A stretch of DNA of 64,000 nt from Ruegeria arenilitoris (GCF_013032855.1 NZ_WQDA01000002.1:1-64000), one strand, 5' to 3'; counted from the first letter of the stretch, positions 25,868-40,219 are shown. Translations and numbers: made by a program. The notes: generated by a model from the sequence alone, not told the origin.

Positions 25868-27385
25868 ATGTTGTCGATCTTCGATCAGGGGCCGCCGCCG
25901 CCCTGTCCCGCGCCGTTCAACCTGGCCGCCCATGTGCTGCGCCGCGCCGATGCCACGCCCGACAAGGTGGCCCTGTCCGTGCTGCGCCCTGACGGTTCGA
26001 ACGACTGGACCTTTGCGAAGTTGAAATCTGCAGTTCTGGGCACAGGAACCGGGCTGCTGCGTGCAGGCCTCGTGCCCGGAAACATCGTGCTGATGCGTCT
26101 GGGCAATACGGTCGATTTTCCCATCGCCTATCTTGGGGCAATCGCGGTCGGGCTGGTCCCGGTGCCCACCTCCTCGCAACTGACCGAGCCGGAAACGGAG
26201 CGGATGATCCGGGAACTGTCTCCAGCCGCCATTCTGCGCGATCCGTCCGTGGCCTGTGCCGCGCACCCCAACCAGATCGGCCTGGCCGACCTTGCCGCCA
26301 TGCGCGACCTGACGCCCGCGTCGTTCGACATGGGCGATCCGGAACGCATGGCCTATGTCGTCTATACCTCGGGCACCTCGGGCAAACCGCGCGCCGTGGC
26401 CCATGCGCATCGCGCGATCTGGGCGCGGCAGATGATGGTCGATGGCTGGTACGGCCTGCGCGAGGCTGACCGCCTGTGCCACGCGGGCGCGTTCAACTGG
26501 ACCTACACGCTGGGCACCGGCCTGATGGACCCGTGGACCATCGGCGCCACAGCGCTGATCCCCGAACCCGGAACCGACCCGGCCGCCCTGCCCGGGTTGC
26601 TGCGCCGCCACCGCGCCTCGATCTTTGCGGCCGCCCCCGGCGTGTACCGAAAGATGCTGAACGCGGCGGACACGCTGCCCCTGCCCGATCTGCGCCACGG
26701 CCTAAGCGCCGGCGAGAAACTGTCCCGCGCCCTGCACGAACGCTGGGTACAGGCCACCGGGACCGAGCTGTACGAGGCCTACGGCATGTCGGAATGCTCG
26801 ACCTTCATCTCATCCAGCCCGTCCCACCCCGCGCGCGGCGATGCGCTGGGACGGCCGCAACCGGGGCGCCGCGTGGCGATCCTGGGGCCCGACGGGCCGG
26901 TTCCGCAGGGGCAGGAAGGCACCATCGCCATTCACCGCTCGGACCCGGGGCTGATGCTGACCTATCTCAACGCCCCGGACGAGGCCCGCGCGCGCATGCA
27001 GGGCGACTGGTTCCTGACCGGCGATCAGGGCGCGATGGCCGTGGATGGGCAGATCACCTATCTGGGGCGCGACGACGACATGATGAACGCCGGCGGCTTC
27101 CGGGTGTCCCCGATCGAGGTCGAATCCGTCCTGTCGCGGTTTCCCGGAATCGCTCAGGTCGGCGCGGCGGCGGTCGAGGTCAAACCGGACACTTTCGTGA
27201 TCGCCGCCTTCTATTCCGGGTCGGAAAAACTGGACGAAACCGCCCTGCGCGCTTATGTCGAGGCCAACCTGGCGCGCTACAAGCAACCCCGCGCCTTCAT
27301 CCACCTTCCCGAACTGCCCACCGGGGGCAACGGAAAACTCCTGCGCCGCGCATTGCCGGCCTATTTCAAGGCACCCGAAGAATGA
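25868..27385 (+). CDS. Acyl-CoA synthetase (benzoate-CoA-ligase-like AMP-forming enzyme)
   Basis: A 505-residue adenylate-forming ligase that would activate a carboxylic acid with ATP and CoA. Motifs: YTSGTSGKPRAV (about 171-182), YEAYGMSE, the TGD of LTGDQG, the hinge region GRDDDMMNAGGFRVSPIEVE-like around residue 400, and the C-terminal lysine in TGGNGKLLRR. The overall pattern is nearest benzoate/aryl- or short-chain acyl-CoA ligases, but the substrate cannot be read. Its stop overlaps the DsbA-family gene (ATGA), and a divergent XRE-cupin regulator lies upstream. Confidence 0.85.
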   Translation: MLSIFDQGPPPPCPAPFNLAAHVLRRADATPDKVALSVLRPDGSNDWTFAKLKSAVLGTGTGLLRAGLVPGNIVLMRLGNTVDFPIAYLGAIAVGLVPVPTSSQLTEPETERMIRELSPAAILRDPSVACAAHPNQIGLADLAAMRDLTPASFDMGDPERMAYVVYTSGTSGKPRAVAHAHRAIWARQMMVDGWYGLREADRLCHAGAFNWTYTLGTGLMDPWTIGATALIPEPGTDPAALPGLLRRHRASIFAAAPGVYRKMLNAADTLPLPDLRHGLSAGEKLSRALHERWVQATGTELYEAYGMSECSTFISSSPSHPARGDALGRPQPGRRVAILGPDGPVPQGQEGTIAIHRSDPGLMLTYLNAPDEARARMQGDWFLTGDQGAMAVDGQITYLGRDDDMMNAGGFRVSPIEVESVLSRFPGIAQVGAAAVEVKPDTFVIAAFYSGSEKLDETALRAYVEANLARYKQPRAFIHLPELPTGGNGKLLRRALPAYFKAPEE

Positions 27386-28041
27386 CCCAGACCGTCAAGC
27401 TTGATATCCTGTCCGACCCGATCTGCCCGTGGTGCTATATCGGCAAGACCAACCTGGACAAGGCGCTGGCCTCGGTCCCGGACCATCCGTTCGTGATCGA
27501 ATGGCATCCGTTCCAGCTGAACCCAGACATGCCCGAAGGCGGCATGGACAGGCGCGAATACCTGGAACGCAAGTTCGGTGGCAAAGAAGGTGCGGTCAAA
27601 GCCTATGCGCCGGTGGTGGAGCATGCCGAAAAGGCCGGCCTGAACATCGATTTCGAGGCCATGAAGCGCACCCCGAACACGCTGGACGCCCATCGCCTGA
27701 TCCATTGGGCAGGGATCGAGGGTAAGCAGAACCAGGTGGTGGATGCGCTGTTCACTGCGTATTTCGTGCAGGGCCGCGACATCGGCGACCACGAGGTTTT
27801 GGCCGACATCGCCGACAGCGTGGGCATGGACGCCGCAGTTGTTCTGAAGCTGCTGAAATCCGACGCCGACCGGGACGACATTCGTCAGCGGGATACGCAC
27901 TCGCGTGAGATGGGCGTAAACTCGGTCCCCACCTTCATCGTCGCCAACCAGCACGCGGTCCCTGGGGCGCAACCACCGGAATTGTGGGCGCAAGTGATCG
28001 GCGAAATCATGTCTCAGCTTGAGCCTTCCTCTGCAGAATAG
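27382..28041 (+). CDS. DsbA-family oxidoreductase (FrnE-like)
   Basis: A 219-residue thioredoxin-fold protein with the active-site motif CPWC (C15-C18) and no signal peptide, so it is cytoplasmic. It resembles FrnE and 2-hydroxychromene-2-carboxylate isomerase relatives; typical blocks are DPICPWCYIGK, WHPFQLNPDMP and the cis-Pro loop NSVPTFIV near residue 178. It overlaps the acyl-CoA ligase stop by ATGA, implying coupling. Whether it acts in that acid's catabolism or in redox repair is unknown. Confidence 0.9.
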   Translation: MTQTVKLDILSDPICPWCYIGKTNLDKALASVPDHPFVIEWHPFQLNPDMPEGGMDRREYLERKFGGKEGAVKAYAPVVEHAEKAGLNIDFEAMKRTPNTLDAHRLIHWAGIEGKQNQVVDALFTAYFVQGRDIGDHEVLADIADSVGMDAAVVLKLLKSDADRDDIRQRDTHSREMGVNSVPTFIVANQHAVPGAQPPELWAQVIGEIMSQLEPSSAE

Positions 28042-28107
28042 CACAGAGTTCTGTGCGCGATTGCACCTAGCCCACCTTGCCCTGTCGTGTTAGCGCGTTG
28101 GGGCAAG
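28041..28107 (+). other. Two inverted repeats between the DsbA and MFS genes
   Basis: First, a near-perfect palindrome GCACAGA-GT-TCTGTGC (28041-28056) that could be an operator or an RNA hairpin. Second, CTTGCCC (28076-28082) can pair with GGGCAAG (28101-28107), covering the first bases of the AAGGAG ribosome site of the MFS gene at 28118. Either could regulate the exporter; neither is followed by a T-run. Confidence 0.4.
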
Positions 28108-28117
28108 GAGTCCCCGC

Positions 28118-29326
28118 ATGGCTGACCGTATTTCCAAGGCCGAATTCATCGCGCTGATCGCGATGATGTTTGCCACCATCGCATTTTCGATTGATTCAAT
28201 GCTGCCTGCCCTGCCCGAGATCGGCGCGCAGCTCAGCCCTGATGACGTGAACCGGGCGCAGTTGATCCTGACCAGCTTTGTTCTTGGCATGGGAATCGGC
28301 ACGTTCTTCACCGGCCCGATCTCGGATGCGGTCGGACGCAGGCCGGTGATCTTTGCCGGAGCAGCAGTCTATATTCTGGCATCGGCCGTGGCTTGGGCCA
28401 GTTCGTCGCTGGAGTTGGTTCTGGCTGCCCGGGTGGTTCAGGGACTGGGGGCCGCCGGGCCCCGCGTAGTCGCGATGGCGATCATCCGCGATCTGTTCTC
28501 GGGCCGGGAGATGGCGCGGATCGTGTCCATCGCGATGATGATCTTCACCCTGGTGCCCGCCATCGCGCCCATGGCCGGAGCCGCCGTGATTGCCTTCGCC
28601 GGTTGGCGCGGTGTGTTCATGTCGTTTATCCTGTTTGCGTTGGTCATCATTGTCTGGATGGGGTTCCGACTGCCGGAGTCCCTCGCGCCGGAAAATCGCC
28701 GCCCGTTCCGCCTGCCGCTGATGGTCGGTGCCGTGAAAGAGATGTTCGCCCACCCCACCGTGCGCCTGTCGATCTTTGTTCAGACCCTGTGCATGGGCAT
28801 GCTGTTCACCATGCTGACCATGGTGCAGCCGGTCTATGACGTGATCCACGACCGCGCCGACAGCTTCCCTTTCTGGTTCGGGTTCGTGGCGCTGATGTCC
28901 GGCTCGGCCAGCCTTCTGAACGCGGCCGTTGTGGTGCGCGTGGGGATGCGCCGGATGGTGACCTGGGCGCTGGCCGGACAGATCCTGATCACCTCTCTGG
29001 TGATTGCCCTCAACATGTCGAACCTGTCGTCGCAGGCCTCGTTTGCGCTGTTCGTGTTCTGGCAGACCACGGTCTTTTTCATGGCCGGGGTCACCATGGG
29101 CAACCTGAATGCCATCGCGATGGAGCCGATGGGCCATATCGCGGGCATGGCGGCCTCGGTCATCGGGTCGATCTCGACCGTGCTGGCCGCCGCGATCGCC
29201 GCACCGGTGGGGCTGCTGTTCGACGGTACGCTGGGGCCGTTGACCATCGGCATCCTGACCATGTGCGTGCTGGCCTTCGGACTTATGGTCCACATGGGCC
29301 GGATCGAAGACCGCGTCCCCGCCTGA
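28118..29326 (+). CDS. MFS drug-resistance transporter, Bcr/CflA type
   Basis: A 402-residue inner-membrane protein with twelve predicted helices. The motif after helix 2 (GPISDAVGRRPVI) and the helix 4 segment (RVVQGLGAAGPRVVAMAIIRDLF) identify the Bcr/CflA subfamily, which exports bicyclomycin, chloramphenicol, sulfathiazole or dipeptides by proton antiport. Substrate is unknown here. AAGGAG precedes the ATG and may be partly hidden in a hairpin. It stands alone in its direction between the ligase-DsbA pair and the TPR gene. Confidence 0.92.
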   Translation: MADRISKAEFIALIAMMFATIAFSIDSMLPALPEIGAQLSPDDVNRAQLILTSFVLGMGIGTFFTGPISDAVGRRPVIFAGAAVYILASAVAWASSSLELVLAARVVQGLGAAGPRVVAMAIIRDLFSGREMARIVSIAMMIFTLVPAIAPMAGAAVIAFAGWRGVFMSFILFALVIIVWMGFRLPESLAPENRRPFRLPLMVGAVKEMFAHPTVRLSIFVQTLCMGMLFTMLTMVQPVYDVIHDRADSFPFWFGFVALMSGSASLLNAAVVVRVGMRRMVTWALAGQILITSLVIALNMSNLSSQASFALFVFWQTTVFFMAGVTMGNLNAIAMEPMGHIAGMAASVIGSISTVLAAAIAAPVGLLFDGTLGPLTIGILTMCVLAFGLMVHMGRIEDRVPA

Positions 29327-29381
29327 CCTGTGCAGCGCACCCGAACTGCGCTAGGCTCACCCCAGTCAGGGAGGGTTCGGC

Positions 29382-31046
29382 ATGAGCGACTATTACGATC
29401 TGGGCACGCATGGCTGCCCCGTCACCACGTCCTCGGATCAGGCGCAGCTTTGGTTCAACCGGGGCCTTGTCTGGACCTACGGCTACAACCACGAAGAGGC
29501 GGTCGTGTGCTTCCAGCGCGCGCTGGAGCATGACCCGGACTGCGCCATGGCCCATTGGGGCGTGGCCTATGCTGCCGGGCCCAACTACAACCTGCCCTGG
29601 GATCTGCTGGACGACCGCGGTAAGTCCAAGGCCCTGAACTGCGCCTATGACGCAACCCAGTGCGCACTGGCCCTGCTGGATCGCTGCACGCCCGTCGAAC
29701 GCGAACTGATACGCGCCCTGCCTGCCCGCTATCCCCAGCGGGACCCGGCGCCCGACATGCACCGCTGGGACCATGATTTTGCGGACGCCATGCGCGCCGC
29801 CTTCGCGGCCCGACCCGACCATCTGGACCTGCGCACCATCTATGTGGAGTCGCTGCTGAACCTGACCCCCTGGCAGATGTGGGACCTCAGGACGGGCCAG
29901 CCTGCCGAGGGTGCCGCGACGCCTGAGGCGCAGGAGGCGTTGGAATGGGCCATGGCCAACGATCCGGCGGCAATGTCGCATCCGGGTCTGCTGCACCTCT
30001 ACGTGCATCTGATGGAGATGTCGCCCACGCCCGAGAAGGCGTTGAAGGCCGGTGACGTGCTGCGCACGTTGGTGCCGGATGCCGGGCATCTGGTGCACAT
30101 GCCCACCCATATCGACGTGCTGTGCGGCCACTACCAGAACGTCGTCCACTGGAACGAACAGGCGGTCATCGCCGATCTGAAATATTACCAGCGCGAAGGC
30201 GCGTTCAACATCTATACCGGCTATCGCCAGCACAATTACCACTTTGTCATCTATGGCGCGTTGTTCCTCGGTCAGATGGAGCCCGCCCTGCGTGCCAACA
30301 AGGGCCTGTGGGACACCACGCCCGAGGAAATGCTGCGCATCGAAAGCCCGCCGATGGCGGATTACTTCGAAAGCTACATGGCCATGGGGCCGCACATCCT
30401 GATCCGTTTCGGCCGGTGGGAGGAAGCCAAGGCCCTGCCATTGCCCCCCGATCCCAACCTGTATCTGACAGTAACGGCCACCACGCATTACGCCCGCGCC
30501 ATCGCCCATGCCGCCACCGGCGACGTGGCCGAGGCCGAGGCCGAGGAACAGCTGTTCCTCTCCGCCAAAGACCGCGTGCCCGAAACCCGCCTGCTGCACA
30601 ACAACCGCGTAATCGACCTGCTGGAGATCGCCCGCGAGATGCTGCGGGGCGAGATCGAGTATCGCAAAGGCAATTTCGACACGGCCTTCGCCCACCTGCG
30701 GCGCTCGGTCGAGTTGGACGACAATCTGCCCTATGACGAGCCCTGGGGCTGGATGCAGCCCACCCGCCACGCGCTGGGGGCGCTGCTGTTCGAGCAGGGC
30801 CACGTGGCCGAGGCCGAAGCCGTCTATCGCGAGGATCTGGGTCTGGGCGGCACCCTCAGCCGCGCCTCGATCCATCCCGACAATGTCTGGAGCCTCAAGG
30901 GCTTGCACGATTGCCTCAAGGCGCGTGGCGCGGTAGAGGAATTGCAGCTGATCCGACAACGACTTGACCTGGCCCTGGCGCGGGCCGACCGCAGCGTCGG
31001 CGCCTCGTGCTTCTGCGCCCAGGCCGCGATGAGAGCCGCTGAATGA
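29382..31046 (+). CDS. TPR-repeat protein with conserved HMPTHI motif
   Basis: A 554-residue cytoplasmic protein without signal peptide or membrane helix. Degenerate tetratricopeptide repeats occur near the N-terminus (WFNRGLVWTYGYNHEEAVVCF, then DCAMAHWGVAYA) and again after residue 400. A central block has HMPTHID (H239-H243, an HxxxH) and a later HNYHF. I recall related TPR proteins in bacteria and fungi with HMPSHI at this place, none with a known activity. The clustered histidines might bind a metal. GGGAGGG precedes the start. It overlaps the SH3-domain gene by ATGA, so the two form a unit. Confidence 0.8.
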   Translation: MSDYYDLGTHGCPVTTSSDQAQLWFNRGLVWTYGYNHEEAVVCFQRALEHDPDCAMAHWGVAYAAGPNYNLPWDLLDDRGKSKALNCAYDATQCALALLDRCTPVERELIRALPARYPQRDPAPDMHRWDHDFADAMRAAFAARPDHLDLRTIYVESLLNLTPWQMWDLRTGQPAEGAATPEAQEALEWAMANDPAAMSHPGLLHLYVHLMEMSPTPEKALKAGDVLRTLVPDAGHLVHMPTHIDVLCGHYQNVVHWNEQAVIADLKYYQREGAFNIYTGYRQHNYHFVIYGALFLGQMEPALRANKGLWDTTPEEMLRIESPPMADYFESYMAMGPHILIRFGRWEEAKALPLPPDPNLYLTVTATTHYARAIAHAATGDVAEAEAEEQLFLSAKDRVPETRLLHNNRVIDLLEIAREMLRGEIEYRKGNFDTAFAHLRRSVELDDNLPYDEPWGWMQPTRHALGALLFEQGHVAEAEAVYREDLGLGGTLSRASIHPDNVWSLKGLHDCLKARGAVEELQLIRQRLDLALARADRSVGASCFCAQAAMRAAE

Positions 31047-31720
31047 AACTGTTGAACGCTGCGCTGATCGCGCTGTGCTGCGGTCCCGCCTGGGCCGACC
31101 GTCAGACTTTTCCGCCTGTGGACGAGGCCAGCCAAGACCCGGCACTGGAAGCCTTTCGTGCGGACCTGCGCGCAAAGGTCGCCGCCCGCGACCTCGAGGG
31201 CGTGATGGCCGCCACCTGCCCCGAGATCTACACCAGCCACGGCGACGAGGACGGCCCCGAGACTTTCCGCGCCAATCTGACGGTCGATCCCGAAACCCTG
31301 CCCGAGGCCGACCGCCGCCACGCCGCCACCATCCGCGAGGACTACTGGCGCGACCTCGAGACCACGCTGGCCCAGCCCGGCTATTTCGACGAGGATGGCG
31401 AATTCTGGATGCCGCACCAGTGGCGGCTTACCCTGCCAGCGAAGCTGGATCCGTTCACCGCCTATTTCGTGACCGGTCAGGATGTCACCCTGCGCCAGGC
31501 CCCAAACCGCGGCGCGCCCATTCTGGACCTGATCAGCCACGAGGTGGTGATCGTGCCGGACTATCTGGAAGAGGCCGAATATCAGGGCGTCATCCTGACC
31601 GACGGAACGCGCGGCTATATCTATTCCGAATTCCTGTGGTCGATGGTCGGCTATCGCGCGGCCTTCGTGAAGTCGGACAGCGGTGACTGGCAGCTGTGTA
31701 CGTTCGTGGCCGGGGACTAG
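31043..31720 (+). CDS. Exported SH3-domain protein
   Basis: A 225-residue protein with an N-terminal signal peptide (to about residue 18, CGPAWA) and a C-terminal bacterial SH3 region (TGQDVTLRQAPNRGAPILDLIS onward). Such domains often bind peptidoglycan or metal in the periplasm. Its start overlaps the TPR gene's stop (ATGA), yet the partner is cytoplasmic by prediction, so a direct complex is not obvious. It ends 9 bases from the convergent mfd stop. Function unknown. Confidence 0.75.
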   Translation: MKLLNAALIALCCGPAWADRQTFPPVDEASQDPALEAFRADLRAKVAARDLEGVMAATCPEIYTSHGDEDGPETFRANLTVDPETLPEADRRHAATIREDYWRDLETTLAQPGYFDEDGEFWMPHQWRLTLPAKLDPFTAYFVTGQDVTLRQAPNRGAPILDLISHEVVIVPDYLEEAEYQGVILTDGTRGYIYSEFLWSMVGYRAAFVKSDSGDWQLCTFVAGD

Positions 31721-31729
31721 GCCGCGCCC

Positions 31730-36853
<5,124 letters not shown>

Positions 36854-36886
36854 TCCCACGGGACTCCGCGATTTTTCGCCGATCGG

Positions 36887-36908
36887 CCGGCCTTGGCCTG
36901 CCGGTTTT
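36887..36908 (+). terminator. Possible hemB terminator
   Basis: Short stem CCGGC/GCCGG (36887-36891 with 36900-36904) followed by TTTT, 34 bases after the hemB stop. The stem is only five pairs, so the call is weak. Confidence 0.4.
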
Positions 36909-36998
36909 CCCGTGACACCCGACGCCGTTCGGCGTATTCTTGCACACAAGACCGGGACCACCCGGCTTTTCAGGCACATCGACAGAGAAAAAAGAAAC

Positions 36999-37571
36999 AT
37001 GAGCAGTTCCAACACACCACGACTGAGCCGTCGCGGCTTTGCCTTTGGCATGGCCGGACTGACCCTGACCGCCGCTTGCGGCAACGGCGTCGGAAACTCG
37101 AACGCGGCAACGATCGATGCCCGCGTCGATGCCACGCTGACCGAGATGTATACCCGCTACCCGAACACCCAGGAAATCGCCAACAAGGCCAACGGGATGC
37201 TGGTCATGCCGCTGATCACCGAGGCGGGCTTCGTCTTTGGCGGTGGCTACGGAAAAGGCGCCTTGCGCATCAATGGCGCGACGGTCGACTACTACTCGGC
37301 TGTCAAAGGCACCGCCGGGCTGCAGATTGGCGCCCAGCAATACGCCCATGTCCTGTTCTTCATGACCGAGGACGCCCTGAACGATTTCCGCCGCTCAAGC
37401 GGATGGACCGCCGGCGCGGACATTGGATATGTCGTCAGCGACCAAGCGGACCAGTTGTCGACCGACCTGACCACCTTGCGCAAACCCGTGCTGGCGGCGG
37501 TCTTCGGTCAGGCTGGGCTGCAATTGGGCGCAACGGTCGAGGGCATCAAATACACGCGCATTATTCCCTGA
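36999..37571 (+). CDS. SYLF/YSC84-domain lipoprotein with Tat-like signal
   Basis: A 190-residue exported protein. The N-terminus combines a twin-arginine motif (SRRGFAF, R11-R12) with a lipobox ending at C27 (LTAAC), so it is probably a Tat-dependent lipoprotein. The rest is a SYLF (YSC84) domain, known in eukaryotes to bind phosphoinositides and actin; the bacterial role is unknown. The core shows GFVFGGGYGKGAL and a conserved ADIGYVVSD segment. The ATG at 36999 gives the complete signal. It is followed by a strong terminator. Confidence 0.88.
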   Translation: MSSSNTPRLSRRGFAFGMAGLTLTAACGNGVGNSNAATIDARVDATLTEMYTRYPNTQEIANKANGMLVMPLITEAGFVFGGGYGKGALRINGATVDYYSAVKGTAGLQIGAQQYAHVLFFMTEDALNDFRRSSGWTAGADIGYVVSDQADQLSTDLTTLRKPVLAAVFGQAGLQLGATVEGIKYTRIIP

Positions 37572-37593
37572 CCCCCTGACCCCCCTCAAGAAA

Positions 37594-37628
37594 ACTCCGT
37601 CACTGGCCAATGCCGTGGCGGAGTTTTT
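37594..37628 (+). terminator. Rho-independent terminator of the SYLF gene
   Basis: Ten-pair stem ACTCCGTCAC/GTGGCGGAGT with one G-U pair (37594-37603 with 37615-37624), a nested GGC/GCC inside the loop, and a TTTTT run. Confidence 0.9.
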
Positions 37629-37724
37629 CGTTTCAGACGCAGATTCCACGGCGCTGCCTCTTTCGGTCGCCAGAGCCATGAATTAACCTTCGCCTGATCT
37701 GCAAATTCAAATGGTGCGCTGCTG

Positions 37725-40187
37725 ATGGGTGTCGTCTTTCGCTGGTTGATGCGTATCGCCTCGGGTCTGGTCCTGCTGACCCTCGCGGCGATAGGTCTGG
37801 TGTATTTCCTGGCCAGCCAGTCGCTGCCTGACTACGATCAAATGCTGCAGGTCAAAGGCCTGAACGCCCCGGTCGAGATCGTGCGCGACACCGCCAACGT
37901 GCCTCACATTCTGGGGCAGACCGACCCCGACGTGTTCTTCGGTCTGGGCTATGCGCATGCCCAGGACCGGTTGTGGCAGATGACAGTCATGCGCCGGACC
38001 GTGCAGGGGCGCCTGTCCGAGGTTTTTGGCCAGCGAACCGTGCATATCGACAAGCTCATGCGTCGGCTGGATCTATACGGGCTGGCGCATCAGTCCTTCG
38101 AGGTTCAGGACGATTACACCAAGGCCGCTCTTCGCGCCTATGCCGCGGGTGTCAATGCACGGCTGGACGAAATCAACGAAAACGCCTTGGGCCGCGGCGC
38201 GCCCGAAATGTTCTTGTTCAACGCACCGGTTGCTCCTTGGCAACCGGGTGACAGCATAGCCATGATCAAGCTGATGGCGATTCAGCTGTCCGGGCACTTG
38301 CAGGACGAAGTGCTGCGGGCGCGCACCTCGTTGATGCTGAACGATCCGCAGCGGCTTTCAGATATTCTGCCCGAAGTGCCTGGCGCGGGCATTGCAGCGC
38401 TGCCCGAATATGCGGCGTTGTTTCCCGACCTGCCCCGCTATGCCGCCAGTTCTGAACCCGCGGCCGCATGGCTGAACCCGGTCCCGCAGCGCGGGTTGGC
38501 GGGTGCCTCGAATGCATGGTCTGCGGCTCCTTCGCGTTCGGCCACCGGTGGAACCCTGTTGGCCAACGATCCGCATCTGGGCCTGACTGCGCCGGGGATC
38601 TGGTATCTGGCGCGTCTTGAACTGGCGAAGGGCGGCGTGATCGGCGCCACCATCCCCGGCATTCCGGCGGTTATGTCCGGCCGCAGCGACCGGCTGGGAT
38701 GGGGCCTGACCTCTTCCTATCTGGACGATCAGGACGTGCATATCGAAAGAGTGAATCCCGACAACCCCGAGGAATACCTGACGCCCGTAGGCTTCAAACC
38801 CTTCAAGTCGCGCCCTTCAATCATCGAGATCAAGGACGCCCCACCGATCACTCTGACTCTGCGCTGGACCGAGAACGGCCCCGTCCTGCCCGGCACCCAT
38901 TACAACCTGGAAACCATCACACCGCCGGGGCATGTCGCCTCGCTGTCCTGGACGGCGCTCAGCCCGCGCGACACCTCGATCAGCGCGTCGATGGCGCTGA
39001 TGAGCGCGGATACCGTGCGTGAAGCGATTGAAGCTGCCGAGCGGTTCATCGCACCGTCGCAAAACCTGTCGGTGGTCGACAAGACGACCGTCGGCATGAA
39101 ACTCATCGGCGCAATGCCCAGCCGCGACCTCAACAACCAAAGCCGCGGCCGCATCCCGACGCCGGGCTGGATCGCGGCAAACCGCTGGCAGGGGCGTCTG
39201 CCCTATTCCGACAACCCCGAATTCGTGGCCCCCGCCGGCGGCGTTTTGGGCAACACCAACAACAAGATCATCGACCGGCCCTTCCCCCTGCATGTGTCCT
39301 ATGAATGGGGCGATACGCAGCGCGTCCACCGCTGGGAATTCCTGATGCAATCCCGCGAGGTGCACACCCGCGACAGCTTCATCGAGGCGCAGTTGGACAC
39401 GGTCAGCTTCACCGCGCGGTCACTGCTGCCGCTGATTGGGGCCGACCTGTGGTTCACCGGCGAGGCCGCGCCCGAAGGCACCCCCGAACGCCAGCGCCAG
39501 ATCGCCCTGACCCTGCTGGCCGAATGGAACGGCGAGATGAACGAGCACCTGCCCGAGCCGCTGATCTACGCGGCCTGGGTCCGCGCGCTGCAAAAACGCC
39601 TGATCGCCGATGACCTCGGGCCGCTGGCCAAGGAATTCAAGCATGTCGAGCCCCTGTTCATCGAACGCGTCTTCCGCGACATCGACGGGGCCTCGGCCTG
39701 GTGCGACGTCCGGCAGAGCGCACCGGTGGAAACCTGCACCGACATGGCCCGGCTGGCCCTGGACGATGCACTGGTCTGGATTTCCGAGCGTTATGGCAGC
39801 CAACTGGAATCCCTGCGCTGGGGCGATGCCCACCAAGCCACCCATGACCACCCGGTGCTGGGCGAGGTTCCGGTGCTGCGCTATTTCGTCAACATCCGCC
39901 AATCGACCAGCGGCGGCGACAACACCCTGCAGCGCGGACGCACCTCGGGCGAAGGGCCGGACCCGTTCCAGAACGTGCACGGCGCGGGCTATCGCGGGGT
40001 CTATGACTTTGCCGACCCCGACAGTTCGGTCTTCATCACGGCCACCGGGCAATCGGGCCACTTCCTGTCGCGCTATTATGACGATCAGGCGCAACTGTGG
40101 CGCCGGGGTGAGTACATTCCCATGTCGCTGGATCTGGATCTGGCCCGCGCCGCCGCTGTCGGGACCACCCGTCTGATGCCGCAATAG
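37725..40187 (+). CDS. Penicillin acylase family N-terminal-nucleophile hydrolase
   Basis: An 820-residue precursor of the penicillin amidase family, cleaved autocatalytically into two chains. The family's nucleophile is S262 in GASNAW, which becomes the N-terminus of the large chain; about 30 N-terminal residues form a signal or anchor (IASGLVLLTLAAIGLVYFLA). Substrates in the family include beta-lactams and acyl-homoserine lactones, so quorum-signal quenching is possible but not shown. The oxyanion-site asparagine is likely in the later NTNNKI segment. The ATG at 37725 lacks a strong ribosome site. Confidence 0.93.
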   Translation: MGVVFRWLMRIASGLVLLTLAAIGLVYFLASQSLPDYDQMLQVKGLNAPVEIVRDTANVPHILGQTDPDVFFGLGYAHAQDRLWQMTVMRRTVQGRLSEVFGQRTVHIDKLMRRLDLYGLAHQSFEVQDDYTKAALRAYAAGVNARLDEINENALGRGAPEMFLFNAPVAPWQPGDSIAMIKLMAIQLSGHLQDEVLRARTSLMLNDPQRLSDILPEVPGAGIAALPEYAALFPDLPRYAASSEPAAAWLNPVPQRGLAGASNAWSAAPSRSATGGTLLANDPHLGLTAPGIWYLARLELAKGGVIGATIPGIPAVMSGRSDRLGWGLTSSYLDDQDVHIERVNPDNPEEYLTPVGFKPFKSRPSIIEIKDAPPITLTLRWTENGPVLPGTHYNLETITPPGHVASLSWTALSPRDTSISASMALMSADTVREAIEAAERFIAPSQNLSVVDKTTVGMKLIGAMPSRDLNNQSRGRIPTPGWIAANRWQGRLPYSDNPEFVAPAGGVLGNTNNKIIDRPFPLHVSYEWGDTQRVHRWEFLMQSREVHTRDSFIEAQLDTVSFTARSLLPLIGADLWFTGEAAPEGTPERQRQIALTLLAEWNGEMNEHLPEPLIYAAWVRALQKRLIADDLGPLAKEFKHVEPLFIERVFRDIDGASAWCDVRQSAPVETCTDMARLALDDALVWISERYGSQLESLRWGDAHQATHDHPVLGEVPVLRYFVNIRQSTSGGDNTLQRGRTSGEGPDPFQNVHGAGYRGVYDFADPDSSVFITATGQSGHFLSRYYDDQAQLWRRGEYIPMSLDLDLARAAAVGTTRLMPQ

Positions 40188-40219
40188 GCGGGATTTCGGC
40201 GGACCCCCGCCCCTTTTTT
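40187..40219 (+). terminator. Terminator after the penicillin acylase gene
   Basis: GGCGGG (40187-40192) can pair with CCCGCC (40206-40211), followed by six T's at 40214-40219. It begins at the stop codon. Confidence 0.7.

Noticed and set aside
37711-37725. A four-codon upstream ORF (ATG GTG CGC TGC TGA) whose stop overlaps the penicillin acylase start
   Set aside because: It has no ribosome site, and a TGATG this short arises easily by chance.
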